A stretch of DNA of 17,736 nt from Kiritimatiellia bacterium (GCA_017457555.1 JAFTHG010000135.1:1-17736), one strand, 5' to 3'. Counted from the stretch's first letter, positions 1-7,049 are shown. The notes: a model not told the origin generated them from the letters alone. Program-made: numbers and translations.

Positions 1-890
1 GCTCTATCATTGTAAAGCCCCTGCTAAAAGCAGAAAATTTCATCTATCCACCTCTCACGTTTACAGATAGTATAGAGGAAAAATCGTAATAAGGAAAGAA
101 AAAAGTGAATTTGTTCTCCTAAATGTATGGATGAAGATGCTTTTAACAATACTTTTAGCATTCATATGGTGTAATACATCCAACCTCAACCAGCAAACGT
201 CCATAAAAAATTAGAATTCAATGAGAGGTTTTATCTCGTTTACAGTTACTTTAATTTGACAAGAATGCCACTCAAAGAAAAAGCTTGTCGCTTTATCTAT
301 TTTCAAGATCTCAACTAAGAAACCTGGGCTCTCATTGGACATAATCTAAATATGTATATCTAACTATTGCGTACTCCTTCTATCATATTGGTATTAAAAG
401 CCAAAGAAAAACGAATGCTGTTACGGATAATCGCTCTAAAACAGAAAATCGCTTGGAGATAGAGAAAGACGCAATATTGCTTACAACGACGGAAGATATC
501 ATTAATTTGACATCTGTTACGTCCGCGAGGTACTTACACGATATGACTAATGATTTTTGATGAAGTTTTGTCACATAACTTTAATGCGTAGCTTGAAGAT
601 TTGAAATCAAACCATATAGATGCGAAAAATAATGTCTATATTTTCTACACTTGCGGTTATAACGACCACTTCTTTATGGAGGAACGACTGCACGGAGAAA
701 CCTCACGTGAAACCTATATTGCTCAGTACCTCTTCTTCCGAGTTGGCTAAATCTGCAGAAGACAACATAGAGATGAAAACAGAGAACTCCCCTACAACAA
801 CGCTTCCATTCACTTTATTCAACACTCGTTACATCTTTCAAAAGTTTTCCCAAAAAGAATAAGAACAAATTTAACAAGAAAACAGTTTAT
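1..890. other. AT-rich flank without a supportable gene
   Basis: GC content falls sharply compared with the ribosomal block (about 28% in 61-180). I see no tRNA, rRNA, transposase, terminal inverted repeat or CRISPR repeat. Open stretches exist on the plus strand: codons 345-557 without an ATG near the front, 592-747 in another frame, and 620-862 starting with ATG. They overlap each other, lack ribosome binding sites and match no family I know. Stretches of this length are expected by chance at this base composition. The stretch could be spacer DNA or a badly decayed plus-strand gene. Confidence 0.6.
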
Positions 891-891
891 A

Positions 892-931
892 ACAAAAATA
901 AAGAAACGGCACCTCATACGAGATGCCGTTT
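892..931 (-). terminator. Intrinsic terminator of the ribosomal operon, after rplQ
   Basis: On the minus strand, 22 bases after the rplQ stop, a 12-bp stem (AAACGGCATCTC pairing with GAGGTGCCGTTT, one U-G wobble) closes a GTAT tetraloop at 904-931. It is followed by the U-rich tract CTTTATTTTTG. This is a textbook Rho-independent terminator and marks the end of the long transcript. On the plus strand the hairpin is followed by TGTTGC, so it should not work well in that direction. Confidence 0.93.
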
Positions 932-953
932 GTTGCAAGATAGGTCAATGAAC

Positions 954-1355
954 TTATTCTGCAATTTCTGCAGGTTCAGGTGTTGTCTCTGCTACCGGAG
1001 TGGCAGAAACCCATTCAAGAACGCACATCTCTGCAGCGTCGCCACGACGGGCACCAATTTTGGTGATGCGGGTATAACCGCCATTGCGACCGTCAAGAGC
1101 TGGGACAACCGTATCAAAAAGCCGCTTGGTCGCTTCGGGGCTACGCAAACGAGCAGCAGCAAGACGACGAGCAGCGAGAGTACCCTTGCGAGCAAGAGTC
1201 ACCAACTTCTCAGCATCCTTACGAGCCTGCTTGGCTTTCTTAAGCGTGGTCGTGATTTTGTCATTGATCACCAATGCAGCGCAGAGCATACGAATCAACT
1301 GCTCGCGGTGTTCAGGACTACGTCCAAATTTTTTATTAAGGCGTTTATGACGCAT
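954..1355 (-). CDS. rplQ: 50S ribosomal protein L17
   Basis: L17 is a large-subunit protein that helps form the rim of the peptide exit tunnel. The 133-residue product opens with the family signature MRHKRLNKKFGRSPEHR and carries the EHREQLIRML helix and the central TLARKGTLAARR segment. It is slightly longer than E. coli L17 (127), because the C-terminus ends in an acidic, proline-containing tail (residues about 118-133, rich in E, T and P) not needed for the fold. The ATG is preceded by AAGGA nine bases upstream. It is the last gene of the block, 27 bases after rpoA as in most bacteria, and is closed by the terminator at 892-931. Confidence 0.97.
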   Translation of the reverse strand: MRHKRLNKKFGRSPEHREQLIRMLCAALVINDKITTTLKKAKQARKDAEKLVTLARKGTLAARRLAAARLRSPEATKRLFDTVVPALDGRNGGYTRITKIGARRGDAAEMCVLEWVSATPVAETTPEPAEIAE

Positions 1356-1382
1356 GGTAAGTGTTCCTTAGTGAAGCACGGT

Positions 1383-2378
1383 TCAATCGTTAATCTTATC
1401 AAGGAGGTTTGGATCAAACTTGTACCCGAGGCAAAGCCCCATTTCCTGAAGTTTGTCCTTAATCTCGGTGAGGGACTTTTTCCCGAAGTTGCGATACTTC
1501 AGCATTGCAGCTTCGTCCTTCATGACCAACTCGCCAACCGTCTTGATGTTTGCGCTGTTAAGGCAGTTTGCCGAACGCACAGAAAGCTCAATTTCGTTGA
1601 CGCTCATATTGAGTTTACGACGTAATTCTTCCTGCTCGGAACTATCCGACTTGGAAGGCGTTTCAAACTCAATGGAGTCATCTTCGGTGATGAAGACACC
1701 GAGGTGCTGACAAAGGAGTGCTGCACTGGTCTTAATCGCCTCGTCCGGAGAGACACGGCCGTCTGTCCAAACATCCAAAATGAGTCTTTCATAGTCCGTG
1801 CGCTGACCCACGCGGGTATTCACCACATCGTAGTTAACACGTGTCACGGGCGAGAAAGCGGAATCAATCGGGATTACCCCAATATCAAAAGAGGGATCTT
1901 TATTGCCTTCTGCAAGGCAGAATCCACGGCCAACACCGACCAAGGCTTCCATCTTCAACACACCGTCGGTATCCAACGTAGCAATCACCTGATCGGGGTT
2001 CAACACCTCAATCGAGTTGTCCACGGTGAAATCGGCAGCCGTAATCACACAAGGACCCCTCTTGTTCAGAGAGAGCCAACGTGTATCACGCGTAAAACTT
2101 TTCAGCAAAACGCGCTTCAGATTCAGCACAATGTCAGTTACGTCTTCGGAAATACCGGGCAATGAGCAAAACTCATGCGCAGCTCCATCAATCTTGATGG
2201 CCTTAATTGCAAACCCCTCGATCGAGGAAAGGAGCACGCGGCGCAACGAGTTACCGATGGTACGACCATAACCGATTTCAAACGGTTCAACGGTATAACG
2301 TGCATACGTTTCGGTAGCCGTGGCGTCATCGCGAACGATACGGGTGGGCATTTCAAAGCGACTCAAACGAATCGGCAT
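1383..2378 (-). CDS. rpoA: DNA-directed RNA polymerase subunit alpha
   Basis: The alpha subunit dimerises to nucleate RNA polymerase assembly and contacts activators and UP elements. The 331-residue product is close to the 329 of E. coli. The N-terminal domain (about 1-230) has the dimer segment GYGRTIGNSLRRVLLSS at 36-52. After an acidic, serine-rich linker (about 238-252), the C-terminal domain (about 255-325) keeps VRSANCL at 267-273, with the DNA-contacting Arg and Asn, and GKKSL at 299-303. The open frame extends 21 codons upstream, but the ATG at 2378 has AAGGA nine bases before it and gives the family N-terminus, so I chose it. A strong hairpin lies just upstream at 2401-2431. The stop is TGA, rare in this cluster. 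Confidence 0.98.
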   Translation of the reverse strand: MPIRLSRFEMPTRIVRDDATATETYARYTVEPFEIGYGRTIGNSLRRVLLSSIEGFAIKAIKIDGAAHEFCSLPGISEDVTDIVLNLKRVLLKSFTRDTRWLSLNKRGPCVITAADFTVDNSIEVLNPDQVIATLDTDGVLKMEALVGVGRGFCLAEGNKDPSFDIGVIPIDSAFSPVTRVNYDVVNTRVGQRTDYERLILDVWTDGRVSPDEAIKTSAALLCQHLGVFITEDDSIEFETPSKSDSSEQEELRRKLNMSVNEIELSVRSANCLNSANIKTVGELVMKDEAAMLKYRNFGKKSLTEIKDKLQEMGLCLGYKFDPNLLDKIND

Positions 2379-2400
2379 AATGTTCCGTCCTTTCTGACGA

Positions 2401-2431
2401 GGGCTACACAGGTGCCACACCCATGTAGCCC
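2401..2431 (-). promoter_or_regulatory. 14-bp hairpin in the rpsD-rpoA gap
   Basis: In the 71-base gap, the minus-strand RNA reads GGGCTACATGGGTG, loop TGG, CACCTGTGTAGCCC. All 14 positions pair, two as G-U wobbles. There is no U-tract after it, so it is not an intrinsic terminator. The rpoA ribosome binding site AAGGA begins about ten bases past the stem. A competing small hairpin (GCCC, loop CATC, GGGC; 2428-2439) would use the base of the 5' arm. It could be a ribosomal-protein (for example S4) binding site, an RNase processing site or an mRNA stabiliser. The structure is directly visible; the function is inferred. Confidence 0.7.
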
Positions 2432-2449
2432 GATGGGGCAACAGTTGGA

Positions 2450-3055
2450 TTAGCGAGAATACAATTCGACGATAAGCTGAACGTCAATATTTTCCGGAAT
2501 TTCAGCACGCTCAGGAACACTGAGCAAGGTTCCAGTCATATTCCCCTCATCCCACTGCAGCCAGGAAGCGAGCGTTGCACGCGGGTTCTTGAGGGATTCG
2601 ACAATGACGCTCATCGTGCGATCTTTTTCGCGCACACCAATCGTCTGACCAGGCTTCACAATGTAGGAAGCAATATTGCAGACCTCACCATTTACGGTGA
2701 TATGGCAGTGGGAAACAAGCTGACGAGCCGCTGCACGCGTCGGTGCCAGACCTAGGCGATAAACCACATTGTCCAAACGGGTTTCGCAGAGTTGGAGAAG
2801 AATATCACCTGTCTTGCCCTGCTTCGCTTTAGCACGCTCAAAGAAAATGCGGAACTGACGTTCAAGCATACCATAGATGTACTTGGCCTTCTGCTTTTCA
2901 CGAAGCTGCACGCCATATTCAGAGAGCTTACGGCGCTTATTAGCACCATGCTGTCCGGGAGGATTCTTACGCTTTTCAAGCACCTTGTCGGGCCCATAAA
3001 TAGGCTCGCCAAAGCGACGGGAAATCTTGGTACGGGGACCTGTATAACGAGCCAT
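2450..3055 (-). CDS. rpsD: 30S ribosomal protein S4
   Basis: S4 is a primary 16S rRNA binder that starts assembly of the small-subunit body and helps form the mRNA entry channel. In many bacteria it also represses its own operon. The 201-residue product begins MARYTGPRTKISRRFGE and has the NPPGQHG motif (32-38) and the S4 RNA-binding domain (about 91-155), including RLDNVVYRLG and PTRAAARQLVSHCHITVNG. The N-terminal zinc cysteines of some S4 proteins are absent, so it is the zinc-free type. It starts only three bases after the rpsK stop. AGGAGG lies inside the end of rpsK, nine bases before the ATG, so the two are probably translationally coupled. Confidence 0.97.
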   Translation of the reverse strand: MARYTGPRTKISRRFGEPIYGPDKVLEKRKNPPGQHGANKRRKLSEYGVQLREKQKAKYIYGMLERQFRIFFERAKAKQGKTGDILLQLCETRLDNVVYRLGLAPTRAAARQLVSHCHITVNGEVCNIASYIVKPGQTIGVREKDRTMSVIVESLKNPRATLASWLQWDEGNMTGTLLSVPERAEIPENIDVQLIVELYSR

Positions 3056-3058
3056 GAA

Positions 3059-3544
3059 TTAGACCCTCCTACGCTTACGCGGACGGCAACCATTGTGAGC
3101 CACAGGTGTGCAGTCCTTGATGCACGTTACATGAATGCCAACAGACTGGATTGCACGAACTGCAGATTCACGACCTGCACCGGCACCCTGAATACGAACT
3201 TCGACTTCATGCATGCCACGGGCATAAGCCGTACGGGCAGCATCCTGCGCTACCATCGTAGCAGCGAACGCTGTTGACTTACGGGATCCCTTGAAGCCAG
3301 CCTTACCAGCAGAACTCCAAGAGATAACACCACCGCGGGCATCAGCAATCGACACCAAAGTGTTGTTATACGTCGCACGGATAAAGGCAATGCCAGCCGG
3401 CATAACCTTGGCTTTCGATTTTTTCTTTGCGGCCTCGGCATCCGCAGCAGCCGCTGCAGGATCTGCCGCGAGGATAGCTTGAGCCTCACTCATCGCGGGC
3501 TTCTGCTCCTCAACGGGGGCCTGTTCTTTAATTTCTTCGCTCAT
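3059..3544 (-). CDS. rpsK: 30S ribosomal protein S11 with acidic N-terminal extension
   Basis: S11 lies on the small-subunit platform and contacts 16S rRNA near the E-site mRNA path. The conserved core begins near residue 50 with GIAFIRATYNNT and continues through GFKGSRKSTAFAA, GAGAGRESAVRAI and the C-terminal PVAHNGCRPRKRRRV. At 161 residues it is about 32 longer than E. coli S11 (129). Residues 1-38 are rich in Glu and Ala (nine acidic, two lysines), followed by a basic KKKSKAK patch at 40-46. I chose the ATG at 3544 over an in-frame GTG six bases upstream because AGAGAG sits at useful spacing before it. The extension is in frame with the core and has no stop, so it appears to be translated. 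Confidence 0.95.
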   Translation of the reverse strand: MSEEIKEQAPVEEQKPAMSEAQAILAADPAAAAADAEAAKKKSKAKVMPAGIAFIRATYNNTLVSIADARGGVISWSSAGKAGFKGSRKSTAFAATMVAQDAARTAYARGMHEVEVRIQGAGAGRESAVRAIQSVGIHVTCIKDCTPVAHNGCRPRKRRRV

Positions 3545-3562
3545 GTGCACTCTCTAAGTGGA

Positions 3563-3934
3563 TTACTTCTCACGAACGGTGGAAACCGTCTTCTTGGCGC
3601 CCTTACGTGTACGGGCGTTCGTCTTGGTGCGCTGACCACGGCACGGGAGGCCGCGTTTGTGGCGATAACCACGATAGGTACCAATGCTCATCAGGCGACG
3701 AATATTACCGGAAACTTCACGACGAAGATCGCCTTCAACGCGATAGTTTTCCTGAATATAAGTAACAATCTGACGGATTTCGTCTGGCGTAAGTAGATCA
3801 GCCTTCTTGCCGATCTCAATCTTGCACGCTTCAACAATGTCCATTGCCCGTTTCGGGCCAATTCCGTGAATGTACCGCAAAGCATACTCGATACGCTTGC
3901 TGCCAGGGACATCCACACCCATCAATCTCGGCAT
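3563..3934 (-). CDS. rpsM: 30S ribosomal protein S13
   Basis: S13 is in the small-subunit head, where it touches the P-site tRNA and makes bridges to the 50S central protuberance. The 123-residue product has the family start MPRLMGVDVPGSKRIEYAL, the helix-two-turn-helix segment IHGIGPKRAMDIVEAC (23-38), and the conserved YRGYRHKRGLPCRGQRTKTN before a basic tail. The tail, ARTRKGAKKTVSTVREK, is the part that reaches the tRNAs. GGAG lies eight bases upstream of the ATG. The gene is 15 bases after rpmJ and 18 before rpsK, the usual alpha-operon order. Confidence 0.98.
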   Translation of the reverse strand: MPRLMGVDVPGSKRIEYALRYIHGIGPKRAMDIVEACKIEIGKKADLLTPDEIRQIVTYIQENYRVEGDLRREVSGNIRRLMSIGTYRGYRHKRGLPCRGQRTKTNARTRKGAKKTVSTVREK

Positions 3935-3949
3935 GTCTTTTTCTCCGGT

Positions 3950-4063
3950 TTAACCTTGACGCTGTTTGTGGCGGGGATTCGTGCAAATAACACGCACGAC
4001 ACCTTTGCGCCGAATAATACGGCACTGTTCACAAATACGTTTGACAGAACTACGAACTTTCAT
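3950..4063 (-). CDS. rpmJ: 50S ribosomal protein L36
   Basis: L36 is a tiny zinc-ribbon protein that stabilises 23S rRNA near the GTPase-associated region. The 37-residue product MKVRSSVKRICEQC... keeps three cysteines and one histidine (C11, C14, C27, H32), the zinc-binding form. The open frame extends upstream to a GTG, but the ATG at 4063 gives the exact family length and has AAGGA seven bases before it. It follows map directly, with infA missing between them. It is the first gene after the promoter at 4093-4122, so it would head an rpmJ-rpsM-rpsK-rpsD-rpoA-rplQ transcript. Confidence 0.97.
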   Translation of the reverse strand: MKVRSSVKRICEQCRIIRRKGVVRVICTNPRHKQRQG

Positions 4064-4092
4064 GGCCTGTTCCTTTTCAGAATGAGTGGAAT

Positions 4093-4122
4093 AGTATACC
4101 GCATCTTGCGGTCGTCTGTCCA
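4093..4122 (-). promoter_or_regulatory. Sigma-70-type promoter for the alpha cluster (rpmJ onward)
   Basis: In the 77-base map-rpmJ gap, the minus strand has TGGACA (4117-4122; five of six to TTGACA), an 18-base spacer and TATACT (4093-4098; five of six to TATAAT). The predicted start near 4086-4087 gives a leader of about 23 bases to the rpmJ ATG, including its AAGGA site. The spacer and first -10 base contain a perfect inverted repeat, ACCGCA-AGA-TGCGGT (4098-4112). The two hexamers and spacing are seen; activity is inferred. Confidence 0.7.
4098..4112. repeat. Perfect 6-bp inverted repeat within the promoter spacer
   Basis: ACCGCA and TGCGGT flank a three-base centre between the -35 and -10 boxes, touching the first base of the -10. 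A symmetric site there would be well placed for a repressor or a MerR-like spacer-binding regulator, or the palindrome could be the remnant of a map hairpin. No U-tract follows, so a terminator is unlikely. Confidence 0.6.
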
Positions 4123-4140
4123 CAACAAAAAGCAGAAATT

Positions 4141-4944
4141 TTAACTTTTCATCCAATCTGCCGACCAAGGGTCAACTTCATACCAAGGAGTTAAAATCTC
4201 TGCCCCATCTTTGAGCACCGCCACGGTATACTCAAAGTGCGCGGTCGGGAGACCGTCCCGCGATACAACTGTCCAACCATCAGAGAGCACGCGAACGGCC
4301 GCTTTGCCGAGGTTGACCATCGGTTCAATGGCCAGAGTCATTCCTTCATGCAAAATCGGTCCCTTGCCCGGTTTACCATAATTCGGCACCGGAGGGTCTT
4401 CGTGGAGGTGACGCCCCACGCCGTGACCGGTGTATTCTCTGACTACCGTGCATCCGCCCTCTGCGACCGTCTTCTCCACAAGATATGAAATATCCGACAG
4501 GTGGACTCCGGGCCGTATAGCCTTTACGGCCGTTTCAAGGGACTGTCGGGTGACGCGCAATAACCGGCGAACTTCGGTAGTAGCAGCTTTGGCACCACCA
4601 ACAACAACAGTTCGAGTGTTGTCGCCGTAGTAGCCGTGGTACGAACCGCAAACGTCAAGGCTTACAATGTCCCCGCGCTGGAGGACGCGTGCGCCGGGGA
4701 TGCCGTGGATAACCTCTTCATTTACGGAAATACAAAGTACTCCAGGATAACCATTATATCCCAGACAACCAGAGCAAGCAGTACCATCACCTAATGTCGT
4801 AAGATACGCACGGGCGAAAGTATCAATCTCTCCGGTGGTTACTCCAGGTCGAACACGATCACAACATGCATTCAGAAGGTTGGCCATCATTCGACCAACC
4901 GTCCGCATATGAATCATTTCTTCTGGAGCAATCAATTTAATCAT
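4141..4944 (-). CDS. map: Type I methionine aminopeptidase
   Basis: This cytosolic metalloprotease removes the initiator methionine from nascent proteins whose second residue is small. At 267 residues it matches the bacterial type I length (about 264). All metal ligands are visible: D97 (SLDV), D108 (GDNT), H174 (TGHGVG), E207 (AIEP) and E238 (HFEYT), plus substrate-contacting H80 (VIHGIP). The neighbourhood secY-adk-map is classical. Oddly, there is no Shine-Dalgarno site before the ATG. Instead the 20-base gap after adk holds TGCTATAAT, an extended -10 element, suggesting its own promoter and a leader of about five bases. The stop is 77 bases before rpmJ. Confidence 0.97.
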   Translation of the reverse strand: MIKLIAPEEMIHMRTVGRMMANLLNACCDRVRPGVTTGEIDTFARAYLTTLGDGTACSGCLGYNGYPGVLCISVNEEVIHGIPGARVLQRGDIVSLDVCGSYHGYYGDNTRTVVVGGAKAATTEVRRLLRVTRQSLETAVKAIRPGVHLSDISYLVEKTVAEGGCTVVREYTGHGVGRHLHEDPPVPNYGKPGKGPILHEGMTLAIEPMVNLGKAAVRVLSDGWTVVSRDGLPTAHFEYTVAVLKDGAEILTPWYEVDPWSADWMKS

Positions 4945-4955
4945 AAAATCAACAA

Positions 4956-4984
4956 ATTATAGCATTAACCGCGAATTTTTTGAA
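4956..4984 (-). promoter_or_regulatory. Extended -10 promoter for map, near-leaderless
   Basis: The minus strand reads TGC-TATAAT (-10 at 4956-4961, TGn at 4962-4964) with TTCAAA at 4979-4984 as -35 (four of six), spacer 17. The -10 is a perfect consensus with the extended TG. Twelve bases separate it from the map ATG at 4944, so a start seven bases downstream, at an A (4949), leaves a leader of about five bases (ATTTT). The -35 lies within the 3' end of adk. Confidence 0.65.
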
Positions 4985-5615
4985 GTGCGGCTTGCGTTTT
5001 CCATGCCAAATCATCGCTTGAGCCATCAATCGTGACGAGTTTTTCAGCACCACGATAATATTCAATCAACGGAAATGTCTGTGCGGCATAGACTTCCAAA
5101 CGGTGTTGAACCGTTTCGGGCTTATCGTCTTTACGGATAATCAATTCTGCTGAGCAGTTGTCGCAAATACCATCCTGCTTGGGCGGCAGGGTATCAACAT
5201 TAAACCCAGCACCACAAGCGGGACAAACACGACGCCCCGAAATACGACGAATCACGACGTCATCTGGAACATCCAATAACAGGGCGCAACGCAACATAAC
5301 CCCCACACGGGCCATCATTCCGGCCAAGATCTCTGCTTGAGGTACATTGCGCGGAAAACCATCAAGCAACAGGGTCTGCGTTTTCGTGTCAGCACGAACC
5401 ACGTCTTCAATCATTTCTGCAATGAGTTCGTCCGGCACTAGATTACCAGTGTCCATAAAGGTCTTCGCTTTCATACCTGCTGGCGTGCCGTCCTTAACAG
5501 CAGCACGCAACAAGTCTCCAGAAGAAAGATGACGGATGCCTGAAACCTTTGCCAATTCAACAGCAAGCGTTCCCTTGCCCGATCCTGGTGCCCCCAACAG
5601 AATAACGATTTCCAT
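4965..5615 (-). CDS. adk: Adenylate kinase
   Basis: It catalyses ATP + AMP to 2 ADP in the cytosol and balances adenylate energy charge. The 216-residue product has the P-loop GAPGSGKGT (8-16), the AMP-binding segment SSGDLLRAAV (31-40), the DGFPRN motif (85-90) and a long LID domain. The LID holds C131-x2-C134 and C151-x2-C154, the four-cysteine zinc knuckle found in Gram-positive and many other bacterial enzymes but not in E. coli. AGAGG precedes the ATG by eight bases. It starts 15 bases after secY, and its last codons overlap the proposed map promoter. Confidence 0.98.
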   Translation of the reverse strand: MEIVILLGAPGSGKGTLAVELAKVSGIRHLSSGDLLRAAVKDGTPAGMKAKTFMDTGNLVPDELIAEMIEDVVRADTKTQTLLLDGFPRNVPQAEILAGMMARVGVMLRCALLLDVPDDVVIRRISGRRVCPACGAGFNVDTLPPKQDGICDNCSAELIIRKDDKPETVQHRLEVYAAQTFPLIEYYRGAEKLVTIDGSSDDLAWKTQAALQKIRG

Positions 5616-5630
5616 AATAGCGACCTCTAT

Positions 5631-7004
5631 TTAGCGACGACCAGCAATACGGCCATGGCGTAAAAAGCCGTCATAGTTACGCATCACCAAGTGTGATTCC
5701 AACTGACGCAACGTATCTAAGGCAACGCCAACGATAATCAACAGGCTCGTACCACCAAAGAAGTCCGAAATCGTTCGGGGAATGCTACCTGCCCCGTTGA
5801 GAATCAAGGGAATTACAGCGATTGCCAAGAGGGAGAGTGCGCCAATTAGGGTGACACGCGTCATCACACCATCCAAGTATTCTGCAGTGGCCATACCAGG
5901 GCGAATGCCAGGGATGTAAGACCCTTCACGCTTAAGACCTTCAGAAATGTTCATCGCATTGAACTGCGTTGCCACCCAGAAGAAGGTAAAGAAGAGGATT
6001 AATGCAGCAAAAAGTACGATATGGACGCCAGAAGTCGGTAGGGCGATGGCTTGACCTGCACGCTTAAGAGCCAACGTTATCGTATTGGTTCCTTCAAGGT
6101 TACCAAAGAGACCGATCAAAGAAAGGATTGGGCCTGCAAAAATGATCGGCATCACGCCGGCATAGTTTACACGGAGCGGCAAATAGGTCTGACCTCCACC
6201 ATACGCAACCCCCTTAGCGATTGCACGTGTTGAGTGAATCGGAATCTTGCGTAAAGCCTGCGTAATCGCCACAGTTCCAAGCAACACAGCAAAGCCAAAA
6301 GCCAAGAGGAGCAACAATTCCCAAATGCCTGCTTGAGCCTGAGCACCTTCTACATTGAAATAGCGACGAGCAGCTTCAGCAACCGCAGCCGGCAAACGGG
6401 AAGAAATGTTGATCATAATCAACAACGACACACCATTGCCAATGCCACGTTCTGTAATTTGATCGCCCAACCACATTACAAACATCGAAGCACCCGTCAT
6501 TGAAATGATGGTAATGAGATAGAACAAGAAGGGCTGCATAACAACCAATTGCAAGTCCACACCTCCTGTCAAAGCGGCAGGATTGAGCATTGCGCTGGCC
6601 ATCGCAATAGATTGGACCACGCAAATAGCAATTGTCAACCAACGAATATAAAGGTTTAGAGTCTTACGGCCAGCATCACCTTCGCGTTGAAGACGTCCCA
6701 AAGCCGGAATCACGGCAGTCATCAACTGAATGATAATTTGGGCAGAAATGTAAGGCCAAATAGACAGCGTTCCAACCGAGCACTGGGAGAGTGCACCACC
6801 GGTGAACGTATCAAACCAACTCACTAGCCCACCGCTCTTTGCAGCATCGGCAAAAGCTTCTTGAAGAACAGAGATTGCAGCCCAGTCCACACCAGGCGTC
6901 GGAATCATTGCCAATAAACGCGCAATGGCCACCAAACCAATTGTAAATAAAATGCGTGCACGCAATTCCGGAATCTTAAAAAGGTTCGCAAAAGTTTTGA
7001 GCAT
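5631..7004 (-). CDS. secY: Preprotein translocase subunit SecY
   Basis: SecY forms the protein-conducting channel of the inner membrane with SecE and SecG. The 457-residue product (E. coli 443) has the N-terminal helix LRARILFTIGLVAIARLLAMIPTPG (about 15-38, given here as LRARILF to PTPG), the plug-region stretch ALSQCSVGTLSIWPYISAQI (71-90), and further hydrophobic segments consistent with the ten-helix family fold. The C-terminal cytosolic loop includes FLRHGRIAGRR. I chose the ATG at 7004, with AGAGG six bases upstream, over a longer frame reaching 7079 because the family begins at MLKTFANLFKIPEL. Two hairpins occupy the 104-base leader gap after rplO. Confidence 0.97.
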   Translation of the reverse strand: MLKTFANLFKIPELRARILFTIGLVAIARLLAMIPTPGVDWAAISVLQEAFADAAKSGGLVSWFDTFTGGALSQCSVGTLSIWPYISAQIIIQLMTAVIPALGRLQREGDAGRKTLNLYIRWLTIAICVVQSIAMASAMLNPAALTGGVDLQLVVMQPFLFYLITIISMTGASMFVMWLGDQITERGIGNGVSLLIMINISSRLPAAVAEAARRYFNVEGAQAQAGIWELLLLLAFGFAVLLGTVAITQALRKIPIHSTRAIAKGVAYGGGQTYLPLRVNYAGVMPIIFAGPILSLIGLFGNLEGTNTITLALKRAGQAIALPTSGVHIVLFAALILFFTFFWVATQFNAMNISEGLKREGSYIPGIRPGMATAEYLDGVMTRVTLIGALSLLAIAVIPLILNGAGSIPRTISDFFGGTSLLIIVGVALDTLRQLESHLVMRNYDGFLRHGRIAGRR

Positions 7005-7034
7005 GACTATCCTCTGGATGCAGGAGCTCTCAAC

Positions 7035-7047
7035 GGGGGAAACCCCC
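7035..7047 (-). promoter_or_regulatory. Perfect G5/C5 hairpin upstream of secY
   Basis: GGGGG-TTT-CCCCC on the minus strand forms a 5-bp all-GC stem with a three-base loop. It ends about 30 bases before the secY ATG and about 20 before its AGAGG ribosome binding site. It has no U-tract. With the larger hairpin at 7063-7096 it makes a structured leader that could tune secY expression relative to the ribosomal genes upstream. Confidence 0.5.
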
Positions 7048-7049
7048 TG

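Noticed and set aside
257..262. TTGACA at 257-262 (and another at 507-512) as plus-strand -35 boxes
   Set aside because: No acceptable -10 hexamer lies 16-18 bases downstream of either.
383..574. 63-codon minus-strand frame in the left flank with a hydrophobic end
   Set aside because: Begins with GTG without a ribosome binding site, overlaps plus-strand candidate frames and matches nothing; expected by chance in AT-rich DNA.
620..862. 80-codon plus-strand frame starting MRKIMSIFSTLAVITTT, resembling a signal peptide
   Set aside because: No Shine-Dalgarno site, no lipobox or convincing cleavage site, no family match, and length within chance for this composition; kept only as part of the flank description.
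904..931. The rplQ terminator hairpin as bidirectional
   Set aside because: On the plus strand it is followed by TGTTGC rather than a U-run.
930..1625. 231-codon plus-strand open frame opposite rplQ and rpoA
   Set aside because: Starts inside the terminator hairpin and lies antisense to rplQ and rpoA; it crosses the rpoA-rplQ gap, so it is not a real gene.
2379..2441. Upstream in-frame start adding 21 codons to rpoA
   Set aside because: It would read through the strong hairpin, has no homology to the alpha N-terminus, and the ATG at 2378 has a proper ribosome binding site.
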